A stretch of DNA of 64,000 bases from contig JAHHIG010000016.1 in assembly GCA_019358895.1 (NCBI GenBank), forward strand, positions 1 through 64,000, given 5' to 3'. The translations under genes were made by a program, and so were the position numbers. The stretch comes from Tildeniella nuda ZEHNDER 1965/U140. GTDB lineage: Bacteria > Cyanobacteriota > Cyanobacteriia > Leptolyngbyales > Leptolyngbyaceae. The notes under the pieces were generated by a model, which was given only the letters and a program-made list of their open reading frames with translations, made no database searches and was not told the origin of the DNA. Positions within the stretch are counted from its first letter, which is position 1. The number at the start of each line of letters is the position of its first letter. Shown one piece after another: positions 8,741 to 16,028 of the stretch.

Positions 8741-9571
8741 GTGCGCCGAGATGCCATCTTCTACCAAATTTTTCAGCGGTTTCCAGATCTGTTTTTTGAA
8801 CTAATCGGTCAACCGCCAGAACAAGTACAGGGCTACCGCTTTGAGTCAGTAGAGGTCAAAGAGCCAAATTTTCGGATCGATGGTGTTTTTTTGCCCCCCG
8901 AAGAAGCAATCACCAAAACCATCTTTTTTGCTGAGGTACAGTTCCAGAAGGATCAATCCCTCTACCATCGCTTCTTTGCCGAATTGTTTCTCTACCTCTA
9001 TCGCAACCCAACTCGCTATGACGACTGGTATGGTGTCCTGATTTTTCCAAACCGAGGCTTAGAACCTGATCAAGCAACCATTCACCGTGCTCTACTACAC
9101 AGTGCCCAAGTACAATGCCTGTACCTGGATGAACTGGGAGAACCGAACCAGCAGCCTCTAGGCATCAGCCTGATGCAGCTCATGATTCAACCAGAGTCGG
9201 AGACCGCAAAGCAGGCTCGGCAACTGATCGATCGAGCTACGATGGAAGAAACTGGTAATCTCTCTAGAGAGGAGATTATTGATATCGTCGTGACGATCGC
9301 CACCTACAAATTTATCAATCTCAGCCGACAGGAGGTAGAAGCAATGCTAGGTCTAGATCTGAAGCAAAGCCGAGTCTATCAAGACGCAAAAGCAGAAGGG
9401 CGCGAAGAAGGACGTGAAGAAGGGCGTGAAGAAGGACGCTTGCTTACAAAGTTAGAAATGGTGCCACTCTTGCTTGAGATGGGGTTAACTGTTAATCAAA
9501 TTGCAGAACGATTGGCGCTTGATCTAGAGGTTGTGCGACAAGCGAGTAACAAACCAAACCAGGCGCTTTGA
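8741..9571 (+). CDS. Rpn family / DUF2887 PD-(D/E)XK nuclease-like protein
   Basis: The GTG at 8741 gives the family's usual beginning, (M)RRDAIFYQIFQRFP, and 276 residues; an upstream ATG within sspC would add unrelated sequence. The PD-(D/E)XK core is visible as FRIDGVFLPP followed by FFAEVQFQKD. The C-terminus has the family's charged repeat, EGREEGREEGREEGR, then a helical tail resembling a degenerate helix-turn-helix. Such proteins are abundant in cyanobacteria and are related to recombination-promoting nucleases. It begins 14 bases after sspC and separates sspC from sspD, which are normally adjacent, so it looks like an insertion into the operon. Its 3' end is tandemly duplicated downstream. 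Confidence 0.8.
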   Translation: MRRDAIFYQIFQRFPDLFFELIGQPPEQVQGYRFESVEVKEPNFRIDGVFLPPEEAITKTIFFAEVQFQKDQSLYHRFFAELFLYLYRNPTRYDDWYGVLIFPNRGLEPDQATIHRALLHSAQVQCLYLDELGEPNQQPLGISLMQLMIQPESETAKQARQLIDRATMEETGNLSREEIIDIVVTIATYKFINLSRQEVEAMLGLDLKQSRVYQDAKAEGREEGREEGREEGRLLTKLEMVPLLLEMGLTVNQIAERLALDLEVVRQASNKPNQAL

Positions 9572-9921
9572 GGGACGATCGCCACCTACAAATTGATCAA
9601 TCTCAGCCGACAGGAGGTAGAAGCAATGCTAGGTCTAGATCTGAAGCAAAGCCGAGTCTATCAAGACGCAAAAGCAGAAGGACGTGAAGAAGGGCGTGAA
9701 GAAGGGCGCTTGCTTACGAAATTAGAGATGGTGTCCCTTTTGCTTGAGGTGGGGTTAACCATCGATCAAATTGCAGAACGATTGGCGCTTGATCTAGAGG
9801 TTGTGCGACAAGCGAGTAACAAACCAAACTAGAACCTTTGAGGGACGATCGCCACCTACAAATTGATCAATCTCAGCCGACAGGAGGTAGAAGCAATGCT
9901 AGGTCTAGATCTGAAGCAAAG
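9292..9921 (+). repeat. tandem duplication of the 3' end of the Rpn/DUF2887 gene (2 copies plus a partial third)
   Basis: A unit beginning GACGATCGCCACCTACAAAT starts at 9292, again at 9574 and again at 9844. The first spacing is 282 bases and the second 270. The 12-base difference comes from the number of GAAGGGCGTGAA-type repeats encoding EGRE. The third copy stops after GAAGCAAAGC at about 9921. Copies are nearly identical apart from a few substitutions. Only the first is part of the complete gene. Confidence 0.9.
9593..9832 (+). pseudogene. duplicated tail fragment of the Rpn/DUF2887 gene
   Basis: This open stretch of 79 codons repeats the last quarter of the preceding protein (NLSRQEVEAMLGLDL...EGREEGR...IAERLALDLEVVRQ). 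It lacks the nuclease core and has only a TTG as possible start. It is a by-product of the tandem duplication and probably not an independent gene. Confidence 0.8.
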
Positions 9922-10066
9922 CTAAGTCCACTTTGGCAAGGTCTAACGGCTACAAGGGGACGATCGTGTATCTACATAGCGATAAGATAGCCATTTATAA
10001 AGTATTTATATAAGGATTTCGTAATACCTGACACTTTTGGGAACGCTCTAGAAAAGTGAAGCCATA
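9922..10066 (+). promoter_or_regulatory. leader upstream of the sspD-like gene
   Basis: Between the last Rpn repeat and the sspD-like start lies about 145 bases that turn AT-rich near 9975-10025 (TTTATAAAGTATTTATATAA). This is a plausible place for a separate promoter for sspD, made necessary by the Rpn insertion that split the operon. No exact -35/-10 pair is claimed. Confidence 0.3.
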
Positions 10067-10876
10067 ATGGCGGGCATGGTAAACAAGACTGTGAGACATA
10101 TCCTGGGGCTTTCGGGCGGCAAGGACAGTACCGCGCTGGCAATCTTATTGCATCAAGAGGTGCCCCAAATGGAGTACTTCTTTTGCGACACTCATCGTGA
10201 ACTGCCGGAAACTTACGAGTATCTGGAACGAGTTAAAGCTCGACTTGGCATCAAAATTCACTACTTGAGTGCAGAGAGAGGTTTTGAGCATTGGTTAGAT
10301 ATTTATGGTGGCACACTGCCTTCGCCTCAAATGCGCTGGTGTACCAAGCAGCTTAAAATTAAGCCTCTAGAAGAATTCATTGGAAACGATGAAGCGGTCA
10401 GCTATGTAGGCATTCGAGCAGATGAGTTCCGCGAGGGCTACATTTCAACTCGTTCAGCCATCAAAGCCGTTTATCCCTTTAAGGAACGCGGGCTAGTCAA
10501 AGCTGATATTCTGCAACTGCTGGAAGAGAGCGGCATTGGGCTACCCAGCTACTATCGCTGGCGCAGTCGTTCGGGCTGCTATTTTTGCTTCTTTCAGCGC
10601 AAATATGAATGGGTAATGCTGGCGGAAGAACATCCGGATCTCTTTGCCAAAGCGATCGCCTACGAGCAAAACCACATAGACGGTAGAACCTACACCTGGA
10701 CGCAAGGCGAAACGCTGCAAGCATTGCTGGCTCGTAAAGAGGAGATTATTGCCAATCACCACAAAGCAATGGCGCGAGAGCAACAGACCGCCCCCAATCG
10801 CCCTTTGGTGGAAGCATTGGCAGAAGTGTTAGATGAAGAAGACGATACGTTACCGTGTCTGGCTTGTCACCTTTAA
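10067..10876 (+). CDS. sspD: PAPS-reductase-like ATP pyrophosphatase, SspD / DndC / BrxP-like
   Basis: A 269-residue protein of the adenine nucleotide alpha-hydrolase fold. The PP-loop SGGKDS is at 16-21. Cysteines fit an iron-sulfur site: C92 in RWCTKQLK, then C171 and C174 in SGCYFCF. A further C264-x-x-C267 pair sits at the C-terminus. DndC and SspD use this fold to activate the DNA backbone by adenylation before sulfur is added, taking sulfur from a cysteine desulfurase. In BREX type 4 the equivalent is called BrxP. It is the downstream partner of the sspB- and sspC-like genes. The desulfurase that would feed it lies at 25937. Confidence 0.85.
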   Translation: MAGMVNKTVRHILGLSGGKDSTALAILLHQEVPQMEYFFCDTHRELPETYEYLERVKARLGIKIHYLSAERGFEHWLDIYGGTLPSPQMRWCTKQLKIKPLEEFIGNDEAVSYVGIRADEFREGYISTRSAIKAVYPFKERGLVKADILQLLEESGIGLPSYYRWRSRSGCYFCFFQRKYEWVMLAEEHPDLFAKAIAYEQNHIDGRTYTWTQGETLQALLARKEEIIANHHKAMAREQQTAPNRPLVEALAEVLDEEDDTLPCLACHL

Positions 10877-10930
10877 TTCTTGCCATACTAAAAGACAGAT
10901 CTTGATGCTTGTTCTGATAGGAGATAACCC

Positions 10931-11197
10931 ATGCTAGTGGAATCGACGGGTCAACCTGTGATTGACTCTATCAACGCTTCCTTAAAGCTGCTGCCCAAGG
11001 AGCAGCAAACAGAAGTACTGGAATTTGTACAGACCCTGGTAGAGAAGACTGCCTCCACAGAACCTAAAAAGACCATTTGGGAGAAGATTGACGATATCAT
11101 GGCAAACGTGCCCGATGAAGCATGGGAAAATATGCCAACCGATGGGTCGTATCAACATGACCACTATTTGTATGGCACCCCCAAGCGGGAGCTATGA
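10931..11197 (+). CDS. DUF2281-like antitoxin
   Basis: An 88-residue protein with a central amphipathic helix LLPKEQQTEVLEFVQTLVEK, typical of DUF2281-type proteins found upstream of PIN-domain toxins in cyanobacteria. The C-terminal half is rich in Trp and acidic residues. Its stop overlaps the next start in an ATGA arrangement (1194-1197 of the eleventh kilobase), which is the usual coupling in toxin-antitoxin pairs. It would neutralise the PIN protein encoded next, which is frameshifted here. Confidence 0.65.
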   Translation: MLVESTGQPVIDSINASLKLLPKEQQTEVLEFVQTLVEKTASTEPKKTIWEKIDDIMANVPDEAWENMPTDGSYQHDHYLYGTPKREL

Positions 11198-11600
11198 AAA
11201 CTCTCTTTGTGGATACGTCTTATTGGGTCGCTCGTTCCAATCGACGTGATCAATGGCATCAGAATGCCAGAGCGCTTGGCTTGCAGTTCAGCGATGCCTC
11301 TCTTTTAACGTCTGAGCTAGTGCTTGTAGAGTACTCAACTATTTCAGTGCTTTTGGGATTGAAATGCGCGGGAGGGTGGCTATTGCTGCTCAAGAAATTC
11401 TGGAAGATCCTAAGATTCAAATAATTTGGCAAACTCAGGGATTGTTTGAAGCAGGATTAGCTCTCTATAAGGCACGTTTAGACAAGGGCTACAGTTTGAC
11501 AGATTGTGTTTCGATGGTGGTGATGCAGCAGGAAGGCATTCAGGACGTATTGACCCACGATCGCCATTTTGCTCAAGAAGGCTTTACGGTGCTGTTATAA
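11194..11600 (+). pseudogene. PIN-domain toxin, broken by a one-base frameshift
   Basis: The first frame starts MKTLFVDTSYWVA, the beta strand with the first PIN acidic residue, and runs through LLTSELVLVE. The family then expects VLNYFS, and this is found one frame over, continuing EMRGRVAIAAQEILEDP to the conserved DKGYSLTDCVSMVVM and LTHDRHFAQEGF that carry the other acidic residues. The switch lies near 11330, where GTAGAGTACTC would read correctly as GTAGAAGTACTC, so one A appears to be missing. PIN toxins are metal-dependent RNases. As sequenced the protein is not functional. Confidence 0.8.
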
Positions 11601-11692
11601 GTTTGTGTCGGTGAATTCTCATCAAACGCTGGGAAAACTAAGACAAGTTGATCAGAATGGATCAGAGTCCGCTTCACCCCAAGTCGAATGTT

Positions 11693-12517
11693 ATGCCAGC
11701 GCTGAAACTCAGTTTTCATGGAACCTTTGCCCTCAAGAAACAGGATGTGCTGAAACTCCTGGAAGTGGCTGAAACAGAGCAGGGCTTACATGGGTCTCTG
11801 ATGGAACTGGTGGAGCGAACTGGGTTAGGTAACGAGAAAGTTCTACGGATAAAAAGCTGGGCAGTGCGATCGGGTTTAGTGCATCAAAACCACCTCAGCC
11901 CCGAAGGAGTCGTAGTCCGAACGTGTGACCCCTATTTAACCTCTCCCGTTACCGATTGGTTAATGCATTCCCATCTCAGCTTTAGCGATCGCGGCTTGCA
12001 ATCTCCCCCTGCCAACCCTGCTGAGTGGGGCGGTTGGTCTTACTTTGTCTTTTGCTTTTTGCCAGAACACCCAGAGTTTACGCTGGATGAATTAGTCAAA
12101 GCCAGTGCTCCAGTTTTTGAGGATGTCTCTTCCAGGCTGCTGCGAACCAATTTTCGCTTTGTGCTGCGGGCATATACCGAAGTGCAGGCGCTGTGGTCTT
12201 GTCGGTTTGTGCAGAGTTTGGGCAACAATCGCTTTCGTAGTGGTGAAGCTCAGTTACCCAATGCCGAACTGTTAGGCTACTTTCTAGCAAAACTGTGGCA
12301 GCGGGACTTTGGCGCACAAGAGACCGTAGCCCTCACCCAGTTGCATCAACCAATGGGGCTTGCTCCCATTCTCGGCATTAGCGATCTATCGTCCTGCCTG
12401 CAACGGCTAGAAACACAGGGACTACTACGGCAAAGTGACAACCAGGGAGACAGCCAGATTACCCGTTGCTGGCAAGATCCTTTATTTTTGCTCAAAAAAG
12501 CGTATGGCAGTGGCTAA
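11693..12517 (+). CDS. DUF4007 family protein, second subfamily (copy 1)
   Basis: The ATG at 11693 (MPALKLSFHGTFALKK) gives 274 residues and aligns with the start of the following paralogue. Shared DUF4007-type blocks are FxxxFALKK, then GLGNEKV...SWAVRSGL, VTDWLMH, PAEWGGWSYFVFCFLP and FTLDELV, and near the end LLGYFLAKLWQRDFG. It resembles the sspB-like protein at 4246 in order of blocks but is clearly divergent. The role is unknown. Together with copy 2 it begins the series that continues with a nuclease-like protein, an ATPase fragment and, beyond a 4-kb interruption, the kinase-PglZ fusion. A DNA-recognition or adaptor role is inferred. Confidence 0.65.
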   Translation: MPALKLSFHGTFALKKQDVLKLLEVAETEQGLHGSLMELVERTGLGNEKVLRIKSWAVRSGLVHQNHLSPEGVVVRTCDPYLTSPVTDWLMHSHLSFSDRGLQSPPANPAEWGGWSYFVFCFLPEHPEFTLDELVKASAPVFEDVSSRLLRTNFRFVLRAYTEVQALWSCRFVQSLGNNRFRSGEAQLPNAELLGYFLAKLWQRDFGAQETVALTQLHQPMGLAPILGISDLSSCLQRLETQGLLRQSDNQGDSQITRCWQDPLFLLKKAYGSG

Positions 12518-12623
12518 ACTGAGTGGTTTTACTTTTTAGGCTGGGCACTCTAGACATTAGACAAAGCCTGTTCTAAGTGCAGCGAAAATAATCTGAGATT
12601 TGTTGTTTAGCCCCCTCAACCTT

Positions 12624-13556
12624 ATGCCACAGTTACAGCTAGGTTTTCATACTTCGTTTGCCCTCAAAAAAGATGACATCATCCGCATTCTAGAGGCTGC
12701 TACTGAGGATCAAGGGCTGAATGATTCACTCGAAAACTTGATCGATCGCACAAAGCTCGGCAACAAGAAAGTTGGTCCCATGAGAAGTTGGGCGATTCGA
12801 TCGGGTCTAGTAAGTGGCGATCGCCTGAGTCCAGAAGGGGCGATCGCTTGGAAATACGATTTTGGTGTCAAACCAGAAAACCGCTCAAGAGATTATAACG
12901 ATCGAATCATACCTGTCACCGATTGGCTGATGCACTTTTACCTCAGCCTCGGTGTGCAGGGCGCAAAGGACGATCGTAAAAGCAAATACACTGGCGTTGG
13001 CGAAACCCTACAACCACCACCCACTGATCCAGCAGAGTGGGGCGGTTGGACGTATTTCGTGTATGCGTTCTTACCCGATCACAAAACCTTTACGTTAGAT
13101 GAATTACAGACCTATTGTGCCTCCATTTTTGCACCAGGCACAGGCAAGCATCCCGAAAAAGATTTGAGGGATAATCTGCGAATTGTGCTGCGGGCTTACT
13201 GCGAACCAGAGGCGATCGCGGGTTGCAAATTTCTCGCTCAAACCGATAAAGAAGCCTACACCGCTGAAGACAGCGACTTGCCCAACCTCGATTTAATGGC
13301 TTATTTCCTGGCAAAGCTCTGGCAGCGAGACTTTAGCGATGCGACATCTGTTCTAACAGATGACATTTTGCAGCAACCAATGGGTTTGGCGAGTGTCTTA
13401 GGGGTAAACACCTCAACCTTGCAAACCGTGCTCAACCAGCTAGAAACTGCCGCTCTGATTGAGCAACGTCGCACCGTCTCACCAGCCCAGATTATCCGTC
13501 GTTGGCATGACCCACTCACACTGCTAGAAAAGTCATATACCCATTCACTCAGCTAA
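12624..13556 (+). CDS. DUF4007 family protein, second subfamily (copy 2)
   Basis: The ATG at 12624 (MPQLQLGFHTSFALKK) gives 310 residues. It is a paralogue of the protein encoded just upstream: the same FALKK start, KLGNKKVGPMRSWAIRSGL, VTDWLMHFYLSL, PAEWGGWTYFVYAFLP, FTLDEL, LMAYFLAKLWQRDFS and QQPMGLASVLGV blocks. It carries about 20 extra residues around 85-130. The next gene starts 5 bases downstream, so the two are co-transcribed. The pair probably arose by tandem duplication followed by divergence. Confidence 0.65.
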   Translation: MPQLQLGFHTSFALKKDDIIRILEAATEDQGLNDSLENLIDRTKLGNKKVGPMRSWAIRSGLVSGDRLSPEGAIAWKYDFGVKPENRSRDYNDRIIPVTDWLMHFYLSLGVQGAKDDRKSKYTGVGETLQPPPTDPAEWGGWTYFVYAFLPDHKTFTLDELQTYCASIFAPGTGKHPEKDLRDNLRIVLRAYCEPEAIAGCKFLAQTDKEAYTAEDSDLPNLDLMAYFLAKLWQRDFSDATSVLTDDILQQPMGLASVLGVNTSTLQTVLNQLETAALIEQRRTVSPAQIIRRWHDPLTLLEKSYTHSLS

Positions 13557-13561
13557 CTACG

Positions 13562-14212
13562 ATGACAACCTCAAAACCAAGGTCTCAAATATCGGCGAAA
13601 GCGAAGAAGCGAAATTTTTCTAGTTTCGATAAAAAAGCTGCGTTCAAACAACTCAATCTGGCTGACCTTTTACCTTGGAGTTTGGACATTGAGCCTGTTC
13701 CAGTCAGCGATTTTTTTGCGGAGCGGCTCGCTCGCCTCAAGCGGCATTTTGACCTGGAAAGTGGTGAAGAAGCCAAAAAACTGCTGATTGATGCCATTTG
13801 TGATGAAGCGTTAGAAGGGTTCGATCGGCTCAAAATTTGGAAAGCGGCACCTCTAGAAAGCAACACGCTTTGTGGCATGGTCGATTACCTGACTGCCGAA
13901 CGCAAACGCTACTTGGAAGCCCCTTTCCTTTGCATTGTGGAAGCAAAAAAAGATGACTTTGAACAGGGCTTGGCACAATGTTTGGTCGAAATGCAAGCCT
14001 GCCAATGGAGCAATGAGCAAATCGGCAAAACGATCGATGTGTTGGGAATCGTCACCAACGGCGAGGGTTGGAAATTTTATCAACTGACTACTGCTGGAGT
14101 GGTCTACGAAACGCTCCTCTATGCTCTTAGCGACATGGGCACGCTCTTAGGAGCCTTGCACAATCTCTTTCAGCTTTGTGAACACAATTTGGGAGAGGGG
14201 GAACATGGTTGA
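13562..14212 (+). CDS. PD-(D/E)XK nuclease-like protein
   Basis: A 216-residue protein. After a basic N-terminus it has VPVSDFFAERLARLKRHFDL and then APFLCIVEAKKDDFEQGLAQC. The VEAKK segment with following helix is the E-x-K half of a PD-(D/E)XK fold, and VLGIVTNGEGWKFYQL is the strand that often follows in type I restriction HsdR-like N-terminal domains. The next gene starts inside its last codons (ATG at 14205), so translation is coupled. I infer a nuclease or DNA-binding subunit of the second module. Whether the catalytic set is complete is uncertain because the expected upstream Asp is not obvious. Confidence 0.5.
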   Translation: MTTSKPRSQISAKAKKRNFSSFDKKAAFKQLNLADLLPWSLDIEPVPVSDFFAERLARLKRHFDLESGEEAKKLLIDAICDEALEGFDRLKIWKAAPLESNTLCGMVDYLTAERKRYLEAPFLCIVEAKKDDFEQGLAQCLVEMQACQWSNEQIGKTIDVLGIVTNGEGWKFYQLTTAGVVYETLLYALSDMGTLLGALHNLFQLCEHNLGEGEHG

Positions 14213-14636
14213 TATCATCACTCTGCGACTGCGGGAAGCTAACCCCAAAGATTCTCCCCACCTCTTGCTGTGGGACAATCCTGAGCCAAATCAATTGCAG
14301 CACTTAGCATGGCGAGAAGAGGCGAAATTGGTCAGCTATCGGGAGGATTTGCTGAAGCGGGTTGATCCGCAAAGTCGCTTTTTGGCACTGCATCACCAGT
14401 GCGATCGTGAACTGGCTGCGATTCGTTCCCTGTGCGATCAGAGTACTGAACCTGTTGTTTTGCTACAAGACCTGGACTGCTTAATCGCCTATCTCTCCGT
14501 CCAACCCGAAAGTCCGATCACCCTGTTTTGGCAAAGCCTGTTCAACGCACGCCACCTAAACCGCATTCTCTGGATTATTCTACCGAGTCAAGCCGCTCCC
14601 CCCGACTGGCAAAAACACCGTCTGCAACGCCTCTAA
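14205..14636 (+). CDS. hypothetical protein in the second defence module
   Basis: I place the start at the ATG at 14205 (MVDIITLRLREANP), which overlaps the previous stop and has a GGAGAGGGGGAA ribosome-binding stretch just upstream; the protein is 143 residues. It is mostly helical, with LVSYREDLLKRVDP in the middle, VVLLQDLDCLIAYL resembling a buried strand with acidic residues like a Walker B, and a strand ILWIILP near the end. No family was recognised. The tight coupling on both sides suggests a small obligatory partner of the nuclease-like protein or of the ATPase. Confidence 0.5.
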   Translation: MVDIITLRLREANPKDSPHLLLWDNPEPNQLQHLAWREEAKLVSYREDLLKRVDPQSRFLALHHQCDRELAAIRSLCDQSTEPVVLLQDLDCLIAYLSVQPESPITLFWQSLFNARHLNRILWIILPSQAAPPDWQKHRLQRL

Positions 14637-14664
14637 CCACACCTCCTCACTCTTGGGTTCGTTC

Positions 14665-15230
14665 ATGCAACTCCACGAAATTGTCAGAATTAACGAAAAT
14701 GGATTGGTCGCCAATGCCGTTAGCTTCGAGCTAATGGATGACCCCGACAAAAATTTGCGCCTCTGTCAAGGATTCGTGTTTAACTATGACCCCGACCCTA
14801 GGCAGCTTAAAACGTCCACGATCGGCGTGTTGGATGCTTTGCGACGGAGCTTCCACAGCCCCAGCGAACCCAATGTACATCTCATGGTGCAGGACTACGG
14901 TAAGGGGAAATCTCACTTCGCGCTGGCGATCGCCAACTTCTTCCAGAAACCCTTTGACAGTGCCGAAGTGCAGGGCGTATTGGAACAAGTTGCCTATGCA
15001 ACGAATCAAGGCAGTTTGCTAGAGGGCTTAACACCTACAAAAAACGCGGCAGGCATCTAGTGCTTTGCTTAAGTGGTGACAAGCGAATCGACCTGCGAAA
15101 GCAATTCTTGCAAACCCTGCGAAAAATGCTGGATCAGGAAGGCGTAACAGACGCGATCGCTCAACATATTTGTCAGCGTCCCCTGAAATTTTTGGAACGA
15201 TTGAACCCAGACCAACGGGCGATCGCATAA
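14665..15230 (+). pseudogene. N-terminal remnant of a second large P-loop ATPase
   Basis: The ATG at 14665 (MQLHEIVRINENGLV) opens a frame with the Walker A variant DYGKGKSH in MVQDYGKGKSHFALAIANFF, about 80-90 residues in. The frame stops at 15060. The adjacent frame continues the same protein: YKKRGRHLVLCLSGDKRIDL, then QTLRKMLDQEG to a stop at 15230. Loss of one A in TTAAACACC (near 15033) explains the shift. Even restored, about 188 residues remain, while such ATPases normally exceed 1000. The 3' part is therefore missing, and unrelated minus-strand genes begin one base further on. It is non-functional. Confidence 0.75.
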
Positions 15231-15231
15231 T

Positions 15232-15600
15232 TTATAGGTCTAATTTACCGAAGTCAATGCTTTCAACTTCTTCGACGATGAATCCTTGATTTACTTCCTC
15301 TGGAAATCGTTTTGCCATCTGTTGCCAAGCATCTTCCTCGTTTTCTGCCTCAATATCGTATTGTTGCTTGGGTAAAGCATTTCTGCGACCCTTAAACTGC
15401 CTTTTCAGAAAACCCGCTTGGTTTAGCGATTCGATCAACGATGTGGGTTGCCTACCTTCAGTAATCTCGCCCTTCTCTAAATAGCTTTTGTATAGGCGGA
15501 TAACAGCTTCTTCAACAACTACGTCTGCATCTTCGACCTGAAGATGATCTTTTAGCACGTCTAGAAGCTTGGTGGCATATTTACTCAGCTTTATTTCCAT
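15232..15600 (-). CDS. hypothetical protein
   Basis: A 122-residue protein of no recognised family. The N-terminus (MEIKLSKYATKLLDVLKD) and VVVEEAVIRLYKSYLEKG are helical. The C-terminus has a predicted small alpha/beta unit, QQYDIEAENEEDAWQQMAKRFPEEV, of the kind seen in small cyanobacterial accessory proteins. It ends one base from the stop of the ATPase remnant, tail to tail, and marks the left edge of the interrupting segment. Confidence 0.5.
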   Translation of the reverse strand: MEIKLSKYATKLLDVLKDHLQVEDADVVVEEAVIRLYKSYLEKGEITEGRQPTSLIESLNQAGFLKRQFKGRRNALPKQQYDIEAENEEDAWQQMAKRFPEEVNQGFIVEEVESIDFGKLDL

Positions 15601-15686
15601 TGCAAATAGGGCTAGACAGGGTAGTTAGAGCGAAAGTTACCCCTTTAAACTAGCCCATTAGATGCAATGGGATACAAAAAAGCCAA

Positions 15687-16019
15687 TTAGATCTCTGCTA
15701 CCTCCTCTTTACATTGATCTTCTGCGTTAACTGACTCACAAAGCGGGGGATCGAATATTACAAGGAATTTACCATCAGGAGTTAACTGACGTAGGGCTTT
15801 TGCGTAACCATCCGCGTCTGATTCCTTGCGAAATCGGCATATAGTGATTCGCTGCATATTTTTCAGTAGGCGAACTACAGCCCAAGATTGTAGCCGTTCT
15901 CCGTAGGACATAAAGCAGTCATCTAAACTCGTTACTCGGATGTTATCATATTTGATAACTAAATCAATAGACTGGTTATCGAATATGTAAACATTTACGG
16001 GCTTATACTTCTTTGCCAC
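15687..16019 (-). CDS. hypothetical protein
   Basis: A 110-residue protein starting at GTG 16019, with no recognised family. Strand-rich beginning (KPVNVYIFDNQSIDLVIKYDNI), a central helix ERLQSWAVVRLLKNM, then ITICRF and FLVIFDPPLC. Its start codon lies only 9 bases from the divergent start of the XRE-HNH gene, leaving almost no leader for either. A regulatory partner of that gene is possible but unproven. Confidence 0.45.
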   Translation of the reverse strand: MAKKYKPVNVYIFDNQSIDLVIKYDNIRVTSLDDCFMSYGERLQSWAVVRLLKNMQRITICRFRKESDADGYAKALRQLTPDGKFLVIFDPPLCESVNAEDQCKEEVAEI

Positions 16020-16028
16020 GATTAAGAG

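Noticed and set aside
9593-9832. Separate small gene after the Rpn/DUF2887 gene
   Set aside because: It is a near-copy of the preceding gene's tail with no nuclease core and only a TTG start.
4246-10876. Canonical Dnd (dndBCDE) system
   Set aside because: No DndB, DndD or DndE relative is present; DUF4007 and the large ATPase fit Ssp better.
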